A stretch of 64,000 bases of DNA from assembly GCA_028284065.1 (NCBI GenBank), contig JANQSJ010000011.1:310001-374000 (forward strand). Direction: 5' to 3'. The position numbers and the translations under genes are program-made. Positions 26,262 through 35,287 of this stretch are shown here, in pieces. How positions within the stretch are numbered: position 1 is the first letter of the stretch; the number at the start of each line of letters is the position of its first letter. The stretch comes from Parvularculaceae bacterium. GTDB lineage: Bacteria > Pseudomonadota > Alphaproteobacteria > Caulobacterales > Parvularculaceae. The notes under the pieces were generated by a model, which saw nothing but the letters and a program-made list of their open reading frames with translations, made no database searches and had not been told where the DNA came from.

Positions 26262-28436
26262 CTAGAAAAGCCCGGTGTGCTCGCCGAAGAACGCCCAGAC
26301 GTCGGCGTACTCTTCGATAATCTTATCCGTCGGCTTGCCGGCGCCGTGGCCCGCTCGCGTCTCGATGCGAATGAGGTGCGGGCCGGGCCCGACCTCCGCG
26401 GCCTGCAGCGCCGCGATATACTTGAAGGAATGCCCCGGCACCACGCGGTCGTCCGTGTCCGCCGTCGTCACCAGCACGGGAGGATAGTCAACGCCGCCGC
26501 CGATATTGTGGTAGGGCGAATAGGCGTAGAGGTTCCTGAAATCGGCCTCGTTCGCCGGGTCGCCATAATCATCGGTCCAGTAGCGGCCTGCGGTGAACTG
26601 GTTGAACCGCAGCATGTCCATCACGCCGACGGCAGGCGCCGCCGCGCCGAAAAGGTCCGGCCGCTGATTGACGACCGCGCCCACGAGAAGGCCGCCATTT
26701 GAGCCGCCGAATATCGCGAGCTGTCCCTCGCCTGTGACGCCCGTCTCGATCAGGTGTTCGCCCGCGGCGATGAAGTCGTCGAAGACATTCTGCTTGTTCA
26801 GGAGCCTGCCAGCGTCATGCCATTCCTTGCCGTACTCGCCGCCGCCGCGAATATTGGCGACCGCGTAAACGCCGCCCATCTCCATCCAGGCGAGCCGCGT
26901 AATGGAGAAAGACGGCTGCACCGAAATGTTAAAACCGCCATAGCCGTAGAGCATCGTAGGCGCGCCATTCGACAGATCGATGCCCTTCTTATGGGCGATA
27001 AACATCGGCACGCGCGTTCCGTCTTTCGACTCGAAGAACTCCTGCCGCACAACATAGTCTTCCGGGTCAAAAGGCGCGTCCGGCGCCTTGAAGACGGACG
27101 CCTCGCCGGCGGCCACGTCATAGCGAAACAGCGTGTCCGGACGGTTGAAGCTCTCGAAAGCGAAGAACGTCTCCTGGTCGTCCGGCTCACCGAAGAATCC
27201 GCCAGCCGTGCCGACGCCAGGGAGATCCACCGCCCCCGCGGGCGTTCCATCGGGCTCGAACAGCCGAACCGACGTCTTCACGTCATCGAGGTAGCTGGCG
27301 AAGATCCGGCCTCCAACGATTGTCGCCGCCTGCAGGACATTCTCACTTTCAGGAATTACTTCGGTCCAGTCAGGCTCAGCCCCGCCGACCGGCGTTGAGG
27401 CGATCCGCCCCTTGGGCGCATCAAGATCGGTACGAAAAAAATGCGCGCCGTTAACGGTCGCGATATAGGTGTAGTCGTTCTCAAAGCCCTTGATGAATTC
27501 AACCGGCGCGGCGTCCGCATTCTCAAGGTCGATTATCGAAACCTCAAACCTCTCATCGGTCCCTTTCGACATGGTTGCGATGAGCCAGCGGCCGTCGCTT
27601 GAAACCTCGCCGAAAACGCCGACCTCCGGATCGTCAGGGCGCGCGAAGACCTTCTTGTCAGCCGACTGCGCATCGCCGATCTTGTGGAAATAGAGCGCCT
27701 GATTGAAATTGAGGCTCTGGAATTCCGCGCCTTCCTCTGGCTCTGGAAAGCGTGAGTAGTAGAACCCGGCGCCATCCTTCGTCCAGCTGAGGCCCGAAAA
27801 CTTCACCCACTCCACCGTGTCGTCGAGGGTCTCGCCGGTCTCCGTATCGAGCACCTTGGCGGTGCGCCAGTCCGATCCGCCGTCCTGGATCGTGTAGGCG
27901 ACATAACGGCCGTCGGGGCTCGGCTCATAGGCGGCGAGCGCCGTCGCGCCGTCCTCGGACCACCCGTTCGGATCGATCAGTTCGCGCGGAGCGCCATCGA
28001 GGGCGTCCTGAACGTAGAGAACATCCTGGTTCTGAAGGCCGTCATTGCGGCGGAAGAAATATCGCTCGCCGCGCTTGATCGGCAGGCGGAATTTCTCAAA
28101 GTCCCACAGCGTCCTGAGGCGATCGGCGATCTGCGCGCGCTGCGGCAGGGTATCCAGATACGCGAACGTCGCCTCGTTCTGGGCCGCGACCCAGGCTGCG
28201 ACGTCTTCGTCTTCGCGCACGTCGGCTTCCAGCCACCGATAAGGGTCGGCGACGTCTTCGCCGAAGAATGTGTCAGTCTGAGCCATGGTGCGGGTCTCGG
28301 GATAATCTACGTCGGCCGACGCGAGTTCCGCCTGCGCGGGTTCGCTCTTATCGTCCCCGCCTTCGGCGCACGCATTCAACAAAGACGCGCTCAACAAGGC
28401 AGAAGCAGCCGAAGCCAGAAACCGTCCGAACGTCAT
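26262..28436 (-). CDS. Prolyl oligopeptidase family serine peptidase, probable lipoprotein
   Basis: A 724-residue S9 peptidase: a seven-bladed propeller (TFFGEDVADPYRWLEAD, SPDGRYVAYTIQDGGSDW) followed by an alpha/beta-hydrolase domain. Catalytic Ser lies in IFGGSNGGLLVGAV, Asp in TTADTDDRVVPGHSFK and His in ETRAGHGAGKP. The N-terminus is a signal peptide with a lipobox (SLLNAC, Cys about residue 23), so it is probably anchored in the periplasm and degrades proline-containing peptides. ATG 28436 is preferred since GGAGGGG precedes it; ATG 28451 is an alternative. valS lies 84 bases downstream. Confidence 0.9.
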   Translation of the reverse strand: MTFGRFLASAASALLSASLLNACAEGGDDKSEPAQAELASADVDYPETRTMAQTDTFFGEDVADPYRWLEADVREDEDVAAWVAAQNEATFAYLDTLPQRAQIADRLRTLWDFEKFRLPIKRGERYFFRRNDGLQNQDVLYVQDALDGAPRELIDPNGWSEDGATALAAYEPSPDGRYVAYTIQDGGSDWRTAKVLDTETGETLDDTVEWVKFSGLSWTKDGAGFYYSRFPEPEEGAEFQSLNFNQALYFHKIGDAQSADKKVFARPDDPEVGVFGEVSSDGRWLIATMSKGTDERFEVSIIDLENADAAPVEFIKGFENDYTYIATVNGAHFFRTDLDAPKGRIASTPVGGAEPDWTEVIPESENVLQAATIVGGRIFASYLDDVKTSVRLFEPDGTPAGAVDLPGVGTAGGFFGEPDDQETFFAFESFNRPDTLFRYDVAAGEASVFKAPDAPFDPEDYVVRQEFFESKDGTRVPMFIAHKKGIDLSNGAPTMLYGYGGFNISVQPSFSITRLAWMEMGGVYAVANIRGGGEYGKEWHDAGRLLNKQNVFDDFIAAGEHLIETGVTGEGQLAIFGGSNGGLLVGAVVNQRPDLFGAAAPAVGVMDMLRFNQFTAGRYWTDDYGDPANEADFRNLYAYSPYHNIGGGVDYPPVLVTTADTDDRVVPGHSFKYIAALQAAEVGPGPHLIRIETRAGHGAGKPTDKIIEEYADVWAFFGEHTGLF

Positions 28437-28557
28437 CAAACCCCTCCGCATTACCAGTTCGACGGGCGAACGAATAATGCGGCATGGCGGATTGCGCCAT
28501 CTCCGGCATGCGACAAAAAGCAGTCATGATGGAAGGCGAACGCTTGCTGCGGTCGCG

Positions 28558-29238
28558 TCAGCGGGCGCGACGGGCGATTCGTTCGACCTCGTCCTGGACC
28601 TTCTCCTCGACAATGGTGGCGAGATGGCGGTCGAGCCATTCCTTCACAATAGGGCGCAGAAGATCAGTGACGATGTCTTCAAGCGACTTCTCGCCTTCGC
28701 TCGAGACGCGGATCGAGCGGGTCAGCGATCGAAACGCGTCGCCCGCGACGTTCGCGGTTTCGTCAGCGAGTATCGACGCGGCCCCACCGGAGGCGTCGCC
28801 AGGAACCTCTGCCCCTGCGCTAGGCGGCGCAGCGGCGAACGCCTGTTTCGGATCGGCTTCCACGGCGCGTTCGTCAGCGGAAATCATAGGTTCGGGCTCC
28901 GAAGTTGGTTGCGAAAGCGCTTCGCGTGAAACCGGCGCCTGGCTGGCGGTCGCAGCGTCCGCGCCGCCTCCCTCGTCGCCGAAAGCGCCCGCAGCGCCGG
29001 AGTCGGCGAACATGCCGAGGCCGGACGGCGCGTCTAAGGTCTCGCTCACAGTACTGGACGCCGCCGGCGGCTCCGAAACAGCTTCCTGCGCGTCGTCCAG
29101 CGATTCGGAATGGAAGGACGGCGATTCTGTCGCTTCGCTTAGCTCGCCCGTCTCTTCCGGCGCGTCATCTTCGGATATTATCCGGCGGATCGACGCAAGG
29201 ATCTCTTCCATGCTCGGTTCGGGTTGCGCACTCGCCAT
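28558..29238 (-). CDS. popZ: Polar organizing protein PopZ (DUF2497)
   Basis: A 226-residue protein with the PopZ layout: conserved N-terminal helix (PSMEEILASIRRIISEDD), a long acidic, Pro/Ala-rich disordered middle (about residues 25-165), and a conserved C-terminal helical region (LEDIVTDLLRPIVKEWLDRH, LATIVEEKVQDEVERIAR). In Caulobacter PopZ assembles into a polar matrix that anchors ParB-parS and recruits cell-cycle factors. This family is limited to alphaproteobacteria. It lies between tolC and the oligopeptidase gene. Confidence 0.92.
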   Translation of the reverse strand: MASAQPEPSMEEILASIRRIISEDDAPEETGELSEATESPSFHSESLDDAQEAVSEPPAASSTVSETLDAPSGLGMFADSGAAGAFGDEGGGADAATASQAPVSREALSQPTSEPEPMISADERAVEADPKQAFAAAPPSAGAEVPGDASGGAASILADETANVAGDAFRSLTRSIRVSSEGEKSLEDIVTDLLRPIVKEWLDRHLATIVEEKVQDEVERIARRAR

Positions 29239-29511
29239 GTCGGTTCACCTGCAGCGATTTTCAAAGGTGATCGGACGGTTCGCCGCCAGGATCAAGTCCG
29301 CCCCTACTAGGAGCCTGGTTGAGAACGGCCGCGGATTGCCTGGCCATAGACGCCCGGACACTCGTTTCCACCCGGCGACACGGGTCGGGCCTTCGCCAAA
29401 ACTCACTAGTACACGATGCGGCCAATTCGCGGGCGAGCGAACGTTTTATCTCGACCCGCTGCGGTCGCGCCTGCTCTTTCAGACAGGCTCTAGGCGCATT
29501 CGCGAGGCCGA

Positions 29512-30900
29512 CTAACCTTCGTCCGCCGGCGTCGCCTCGGACGCAGCGCCGGAAGCTGTGTCGAGCGTCAAGAGCCCTGCGCTCGCCAGCAACTGAAAAA
29601 GCGCCACGCGGGCGTCCCGTCGCGCGCCGGCAAGGCTCACTTCGGCGTTCAGAAACTCCTGCTCGGCGTTCAGGACGTCGAGTGTCGTGCGCGCGCCTAG
29701 CTGCGCCTCGCGCCTCACTCCATTGAGGGCCAGGTCATTCGCGGCGAGTTGGGCCTCAGCCGAGGCAATATTGGCGTTCGCCGCTTGCAACTGTTCCCAC
29801 GCGCTCGCGATCGAGGCGTCGACCCGCCTCTCCGCCTCCTCGATGCGGCGACGGTCAGCATCGTTCAGCGCCCGCGCTTCGCGCACGCGCGATAAGTTCC
29901 GTCCGCCTTGAAAAATCGGGATCGACGCCCTCACGCCGTAGGAAAATTGCTCGTCGTCGAGAACGAAGTTGCTTGGCTCCTCCGCATACTGATAGGTCGA
30001 CGTTAGCGCGATGTTCGGCGCGAAGACGCTCTTGGCGATCGCGATGCCCTTGCGGGACGCGCGTTCATTGGCCTTTGCCGCTAGGATCTGCGGGGCGTAT
30101 CCGCGGGCAAGCGACCGCGCCTGATCGAGCGTCTCAGGCGCCGTCGGCAAGGTCGGATCGTCGCCGAGCGTGCCTGGCGTGCGTCCCGTTAGCTCCGACA
30201 AAAGCGCGCGCGAGACCGCAAGCTGGGCTTGTGAGCTAGTCAGCTGCGCCCTTGCGCCGGCGAGCCGCGCTTCGGCCTGGGCGACGTCCGTGCGCGTGAC
30301 TTCGCCGACGTCGAAACGCAACTGCGCCTCATCCTGCTGCCTGACCAGCACTTCGACATTGTTGAGGTTCGCTTCATAAACCGCGGTGTCGCGCAACACG
30401 TCAAAATAGGCGGTCGCGGTGCGCAGAAGCACGTCCTGCTCCACGGAGGCGAGCCGCGCGCCGCCAGCTTTTACTCGAGCCGCAGCCTGGCGAAGCGCGT
30501 TTACGTTGCGAAATCCGTCAAAGACCGTGAGTTCGCCCTGAACCTGCGCGGTCAGCGTCGAGAGCTGCACAGTGTTTGGCACCGGCGTCGGGCCGGGATC
30601 GGTTGGATCGAAGATGGACGCGTCAATCGTCTGTGTGTTGTCGATTTCCTGATACGTCCCGCCCGCCGTGATCTGCGGCAGGATATCGGCCCACGCCTGC
30701 GACCGAAGCTCGCCGGTGGCGCGCTGTTGCGCGCGTTCCGCCTGGATCGTCGGATTGGTTTCAAACGCGAGCCGCAGCGCGTCGCCAAGCGTTTCCTGTG
30801 CGAAGGCGCTATCTGCTCCGAACAAAATGACCGTCGCCGTTGCGGCGAGCGCCGCCCTTCGCAGTCCTCGACCTCGTCGACAAGCCGACGCTACCGTCAT
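29512..30900 (-). CDS. tolC: TolC-family outer membrane channel
   Basis: A 462-residue outer-membrane efflux protein. A signal peptide (AALAATATVILFGADSAFA) precedes two repeats of the TolC fold: ETLGDALRLAFETNPTIQAERAQ, VFDGFRNVNALRQAAARV, YFDVLRDTAVYEANLNNVEVL, and the second half with VRASIPIFQGGRNLSRVREAR and LGARTTLDVLNAEQEFLNAEV. It acts as the exit duct for type I secretion and efflux pumps. ATG 30900 is favoured over an upstream ATG at 30966 because the signal peptide starts there. pcm lies upstream and popZ downstream on the same strand. Confidence 0.92.
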   Translation of the reverse strand: MTVASACRRGRGLRRAALAATATVILFGADSAFAQETLGDALRLAFETNPTIQAERAQQRATGELRSQAWADILPQITAGGTYQEIDNTQTIDASIFDPTDPGPTPVPNTVQLSTLTAQVQGELTVFDGFRNVNALRQAAARVKAGGARLASVEQDVLLRTATAYFDVLRDTAVYEANLNNVEVLVRQQDEAQLRFDVGEVTRTDVAQAEARLAGARAQLTSSQAQLAVSRALLSELTGRTPGTLGDDPTLPTAPETLDQARSLARGYAPQILAAKANERASRKGIAIAKSVFAPNIALTSTYQYAEEPSNFVLDDEQFSYGVRASIPIFQGGRNLSRVREARALNDADRRRIEEAERRVDASIASAWEQLQAANANIASAEAQLAANDLALNGVRREAQLGARTTLDVLNAEQEFLNAEVSLAGARRDARVALFQLLASAGLLTLDTASGAASEATPADEG

Positions 30901-31050
30901 TGATCCATCACCGCACGAAGAGCTGCGGACCCCCGCAAACCAGTTTGTCGACACGAGGCCGCGCAACTCCGTCGTACACCGGTCAGTATCATGAAGTCGA
31001 GCCGCGCTTTATCGAGCGCTCAAGAGGCGAAGAACATGCCGCAGGTAAGC

Positions 31051-31704
31051 TTAAAAGGCGAACGACGCTTTGGCGTCAAAACCGTCGGGAATGAGGGAGG
31101 CGGTCGCGCCGAATCGCCGCGAGCTTGAAAACGCTTCATCATGACGCGCGATGACGACGCCGCTCGAAACGTGATCGTTGCGCTGGATGGCCGCAAGCCT
31201 GCCGCCATCCTTCAACTGCCGGAGCAGCGCGTCCGGAACCGTCGCGACGGCCTGCGGGATCAGAATAAGGTCAAATGGTCCCTGATCCGGCGCCCCCGCC
31301 GCCGAGTCGCCCTCTATCACGACCGCGTTGGTGACGCCGTTTGCCTCGAGCGCCTCCTGAGCGGCGGCGGCGAGAGCGGCGTCGTCCTCAATGGCGACGA
31401 CCATATCCGTAAGCGCGGCGAGCACGGCGGCGGCATAGCCCCCGCCGCACGCTGGCAACAGCGCTAAATCGCTTTTCCCCGGCGCCGCAGCCGCCAGCAA
31501 CATTGCGAAATCGCGCGCCGTAACAAGAGAGCGCCCCGGCGCATAGGCAAGTTCGCGCTCCACATAGGCCTGGGCGCGCCAGTCCGAGGGCAAGAAATCC
31601 TCCCGCGGTACCGTCAGGAGCGCATTCTGAATTGCGAGGTCCGGCACATTGTTCGGGCGGACCTGGGAATCGACCATTTGTCGACGGGCGGCTGCGTAAT
31701 CCAT
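31051..31704 (-). CDS. pcm: Protein-L-isoaspartate O-methyltransferase family protein
   Basis: A 217-residue SAM-dependent methyltransferase-like protein. MDYAAARRQMVDSQVRPNNV, PREDFLPSDWRAQAYVERE and AMLLAAAAPGKSDLALLPAC are family segments. The glycine-rich SAM loop is CGGGYAAAVLA but the preceding strand, usually VLDVG, reads LALLPA, so the SAM site is atypical. C-terminal LKDGGRLAAIQR matches the family. This alphaproteobacterial variant commonly sits upstream of tolC. Whether it methylates isoaspartyl residues is unproven. Confidence 0.82.
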   Translation of the reverse strand: MDYAAARRQMVDSQVRPNNVPDLAIQNALLTVPREDFLPSDWRAQAYVERELAYAPGRSLVTARDFAMLLAAAAPGKSDLALLPACGGGYAAAVLAALTDMVVAIEDDAALAAAAQEALEANGVTNAVVIEGDSAAGAPDQGPFDLILIPQAVATVPDALLRQLKDGGRLAAIQRNDHVSSGVVIARHDEAFSSSRRFGATASLIPDGFDAKASFAF

Positions 31705-31882
31705 TCGGGTCGCTCTTTTTCGTGTCGGCGCAGCTTTCTCTTACGAGCTGTCGCGAGCGCGATAACAAAGCGCCGGTCGGATGCGCAATGCCGCGCGGCG
31801 CCCGACGTCGCTTAGGCGGCGCCGGACAGGCGCTTTGACCGCGCAAGGCCGAGCCTGTATGAGCGGCGGCGCTAAGCGTAGG

Positions 31883-31956
31883 GGCCACGTGGCGGAGTGG
31901 TTACGCAGCGGCCTGCAAAGCCGTGAACGCCGGTTCGATTCCGGCCGTGGCCTCCA
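31883..31956 (+). tRNA. tRNA-Cys (GCA)
   Basis: The acceptor stem GGCCACG pairs with CGTGGCC, followed by T and the encoded CCA. The anticodon loop is CTGCAAA in a GCGGC/GCCGT stem, giving anticodon GCA at 31915-31917. The T arm reads CCGGTTCGATTCCGG. Length is 74 nt. Confidence 0.97.
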
Positions 31957-32377
31957 CCCTTGAACCGAAAAGCCGGACATTTGACGGATAACGCCAAACG
32001 GCCGCGAACCAAGCGCGCGCCGCCGGTTGCAAGGGGCATGGCGCGCCGCCGACGGCGGGCGGCCCGGGATGGTCGCAGTTAAGATCCGAATGGTTAACGG
32101 CGACGTTATTATTTGACGCTAATCCAAAGATAGCGGGCTTTTCATCGCGCGACGGCAACTGGTCGCCGCTTAGCGCTTGCGCGAGGAACACTGCTCGTAC
32201 ACGGCTTTCAAGCGCGAAAGGTGGCGCTTTCGCAGCGGGGCCAAAACGACATCGATCCGGCGCGGCGACGCGCTAGAGGAAAACGGCCCGGCGCATGGTC
32301 CTTATGACCGGCGGAACCGCCTTCGGGCGGCGTTTGATGAGGAAAGGCGGACCAGCGCCGCCGACGAGGAGTTTCGA
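31957..32377. other. Gene-free region between tRNA-Cys and the efflux operon
   Basis: About 420 bases without a convincing gene. The antisense frame through the tRNA is a well-known false gene type (see rejected list). The frame of the efflux outer-membrane gene stays open upstream to 32177, but its translation there is arginine-rich and lacks a signal sequence. This stretch should carry the efflux operon promoter; I cannot point to one. Confidence 0.5.
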
Positions 32378-34054
32378 ATGCTGAAGCAAAGCGCCGCCAT
32401 CGCAGTTCTCGCCATGTGCGGATGCCAGTCAGTCGACAAGGAATTGTTGACTGCGCAGCTGCCGGACGCGCCGACGCAGTGGACCTCGATCGCCCAGCTT
32501 GAAGATGCGCCCGCCGCTTCCGGCGTGCCCACAGGGGACTGGATAGCCGCATTTGAAGACGATCGGCTGAAAGCGCTGATCGACGAGGCGATGACCCACA
32601 ACAACACCCTCCTCGCCGCTGCGGCGAACCTTGAAGGCGCGCGCCAGGGGGCAAGGATCGCATTCGCCGGACAGTTGCCGACCCTCGACGCGAACCCGCG
32701 CGCGAGCCGCAACGCGATCGTTCTGGACCCGACATTCGCCGCGCAGGCGGGCGGCGGCGGCGCCGACATCGGAAACGTGAGAATCCAGGACCTGGAGGAT
32801 CAGTTCGGCGTCGACCTCGACGGCGATGGCGAACTCGACGCGCTGGAGATACCAAACCCCGAAACGGGCGAACTTGAGATCCAGCCGATCCCCAACCGCC
32901 GCTTCTACATCAACAATTACAGCCTCGGCGCGCAGTTCCAGTGGGAGATCGACCTCTGGGGCCGGCTGCGCGATCAGACGAAGGCGGCGCGGCGCGATGC
33001 GGCGGCGACGCTCGCCGATTTCGAGGCGGCGCGCCTGTCGATCGCGGCAAACGTCGCACAGGGCTGGTTCGCCCTCGTGGAGGCGCGTCAGCAGCGCGAA
33101 CTCGCCGAGCGCGACGTCGAAGCGCGCGAGAGCAACCTGCGGGTCACGCGCCGCCGCTATGAGCGAGGCGTCGCCTCGAGCCTCGATGTGCGCCTCGCCC
33201 AGTCGGCGCTTGGCACCAGCCGGGCGACGCTCGCCCAGCGAACGCAGGCCGAAAAAGAGTCCGGCCGCAGGGTGGAGGTGTTGCTCGGCCGCTACCCGGC
33301 GGCGGAGGTGCAAGCGGCTGCCGAGCTGCCGACCCTGCCGCGGCTCGAAGGGGCCGGCGCGCCAGGCGACATTCTCGCCCGGCGACCAGACCTTTTCGCG
33401 GCCGAGATGCGCATGGAGGCCGCCGGCCTGCGCGCGCGCGTCGCGCGCAAGGAAATGCTGCCGCGTTTCACGCTTTCGGCGAACCTAAACACCAGCGGCC
33501 CGGACCTTGAAGACGTGATCGACCCAGAGCGTCTCGCCGGCAACGTCGCCGGCGGCATGCTCGCGCCGCTTTTCCGTGGCGGCGCATTAAAGGCGCGCTC
33601 AAAGCAGGCCCGCGCCCAGGCGCAGTCGAGCCTGCTCAACTACGCCCAGACCGCGCTGCAGGCCTATGAGGAGGCGGAAAACGCCCTCGCCGCAGAGTCC
33701 TATCTCGCCCTGCAGGAGGAAGCGCTGAAGCTCGCCTTTGACGAGGCCGCCGCCGCGGAGACGCTGACCGAACGGCGCTACGCCCAGGGCGCGGCGTCAA
33801 TTTTTGATCTCCTGAACGCCCAGACGCGCAGAATCTCCAATGAGAGCGCCTATATCAGTGTGAAACGCCAGCGCGTCGGCAACCGCGTCGCGCTTTACCT
33901 GGCGATTGGCGGGGACTTCATCGCAGATGCAACGATATTCGACGAGGAGGAGGTCCTCGCCTCCGACGATGATAACGCGCCGAATTGGGACGGCAGGTCC
34001 GACGAAGACGCGACCCTTGTAAGCGCGGCCTACAGCGCCGCCGACGGAGAATAG
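32378..34054 (+). CDS. RND efflux outer-membrane channel lipoprotein (NodT family) with an EF-hand-like loop
   Basis: A 558-residue outer-membrane factor. ATG 32378 follows GAGGAG and starts a lipoprotein signal (AAIAVLAMCGCQS). Family segments include WIAAFEDDRLKALIDEAMTH, WEIDLWGRLRDQTKAARRD, GWFALVEARQQRELAERDVE, YERGVASSLDVRLAQSAL, DILARRPDLFAAEMRMEAAG and LTERRYAQGAASIFDLLNAQ. Residues about 118-172 hold an insertion with DLDGDGELDALE (146-157), a textbook EF-hand calcium loop with acids at positions 1, 3, 5, 9 and 12, unusual in this family. First gene of a tripartite efflux operon; the adaptor begins 4 bases after the stop. Confidence 0.88.
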   Translation: MLKQSAAIAVLAMCGCQSVDKELLTAQLPDAPTQWTSIAQLEDAPAASGVPTGDWIAAFEDDRLKALIDEAMTHNNTLLAAAANLEGARQGARIAFAGQLPTLDANPRASRNAIVLDPTFAAQAGGGGADIGNVRIQDLEDQFGVDLDGDGELDALEIPNPETGELEIQPIPNRRFYINNYSLGAQFQWEIDLWGRLRDQTKAARRDAAATLADFEAARLSIAANVAQGWFALVEARQQRELAERDVEARESNLRVTRRRYERGVASSLDVRLAQSALGTSRATLAQRTQAEKESGRRVEVLLGRYPAAEVQAAAELPTLPRLEGAGAPGDILARRPDLFAAEMRMEAAGLRARVARKEMLPRFTLSANLNTSGPDLEDVIDPERLAGNVAGGMLAPLFRGGALKARSKQARAQAQSSLLNYAQTALQAYEEAENALAAESYLALQEEALKLAFDEAAAAETLTERRYAQGAASIFDLLNAQTRRISNESAYISVKRQRVGNRVALYLAIGGDFIADATIFDEEEVLASDDDNAPNWDGRSDEDATLVSAAYSAADGE

Positions 34055-34057
34055 GAA

Positions 34058-35287
34058 ATGTTCCGTAAACTGTTCACCATTCTTGGGACGCTCGGGATAT
34101 TCGTCGCCTTCGTCGCAGTTATCGGACTCATGGCGGCAGCCCGACCCAAGATTGAGCGGCAGGAGGCGGTCGCCACGCCGCCCACCGTTTTCTTCGAAGT
34201 TGCGGACGCTCGCCCCGTCCGCCTTGACGTACGCGCGCAAGGCGAAGTACGTCCGCGCACGGATATAAATCTCACCGCTCAAGTGGCGGGCCGCGTCGTA
34301 TCGGCGGCGGAAAATTTCGTCAATGGCGGAGCGTTCAGGGCGAATGAAGTCCTGGTGCAGATCGAAGACGCTGACTATCAGGTGGCGCTCGCCCGCGCGC
34401 GCGCCAGCCTCGCCCAGGCGCGAGAGGCCCTCAGACGCGAGGAAGCCGAGTCTGAGCTTGCCCGACAGGACTATGCGGACCTCGGCCTTGGCGACGACCC
34501 GACCGATCTCGCCCTGCGCAAGCCGCAGCTTGCCCAAGCGCGCGCCAATTACAACGCTGCGCTCGCCGACGTCGACGCGGCTCAGCTCAATCTTAGCCGG
34601 ACGAAAGTCAGCGCGCCGTTTGACGGCCGCGTGCGGGAGCGGATTGCAGGCCCTGGCGAATTCGTGTCGCCAGGCGCGCCGCTCGGCCGGGTGTTCTCCA
34701 CCGATGTCGCAGAAGTCCGCCTTCCCCTCACGGACTCCGAATTGTCGCGCCTTGGCCTGCCCATCGCCTTCACCTCAACGGAAGGCGCGCCGGGGCCGAA
34801 AGTAACGCTGTCAGCGATTATCGGCGGCGCATTCCACGAATGGGAAGGCCATATCGCCCGCACCGACGGCGCGATCGATCCCGCGACGCGTCAGATTTCG
34901 GCCATCGCCGTCGTTGAGGATCCTTATGGTTCGGCGGCGGAAAAAGCCGGCGCCCCACTGACGATCGGCCTGTTTGTCGACGCCGAGATAGAAGGCCGTC
35001 CATTCGATAGCGCCATCGTCTTGCCGCGCGCCGCGCTTTACGGACGCGACCGCGTCTATGTCATCAACACAGATGATGAGCTTGAGGATCGCCGCGTCGA
35101 GGTGGTGTCGTCCGATCGCGACACAATCACCGTTGCGCGGGGGGTGTCGCCAGGGGAACGCGTCGCGGCGTCGCCTTTGCGCGGGGCGGTCGCAGGCGAC
35201 AAGGTCAAACCTGCGATACGTGGCGAGGCGCCGACCGATCAGACGCCGGAAATCGCGAACGCCGCTGACGGCGGAGGGGACCTGTGA
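34058..35287 (+). CDS. RND efflux periplasmic adaptor subunit
   Basis: A 409-residue membrane-fusion protein. The N-terminal helix (LGTLGIFVAFVAVIGLMAAA) anchors it in the inner membrane. RAQGEVRPRTDINLTAQVAG, VQIEDADYQVALARARASL and LNLSRTKVSAPFDGRVRERI mark the lipoyl/hairpin region; GLFVDAEIEGRPFDSAIVLP and a membrane-proximal domain follow. It bridges the permease and the outer-membrane channel. The ATG follows GGAGAATAGGAA, and the gene ends with a 4-base overlap with the permease start. Confidence 0.92.
   Translation: MFRKLFTILGTLGIFVAFVAVIGLMAAARPKIERQEAVATPPTVFFEVADARPVRLDVRAQGEVRPRTDINLTAQVAGRVVSAAENFVNGGAFRANEVLVQIEDADYQVALARARASLAQAREALRREEAESELARQDYADLGLGDDPTDLALRKPQLAQARANYNAALADVDAAQLNLSRTKVSAPFDGRVRERIAGPGEFVSPGAPLGRVFSTDVAEVRLPLTDSELSRLGLPIAFTSTEGAPGPKVTLSAIIGGAFHEWEGHIARTDGAIDPATRQISAIAVVEDPYGSAAEKAGAPLTIGLFVDAEIEGRPFDSAIVLPRAALYGRDRVYVINTDDELEDRRVEVVSSDRDTITVARGVSPGERVAASPLRGAVAGDKVKPAIRGEAPTDQTPEIANAADGGGDL

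Noticed and set aside
31901-32191. A 96-codon minus-strand frame whose protein would end GIEPAFTALQAAA.
   Set aside because: Its end is the antisense translation of tRNA-Cys, a known source of false gene calls.
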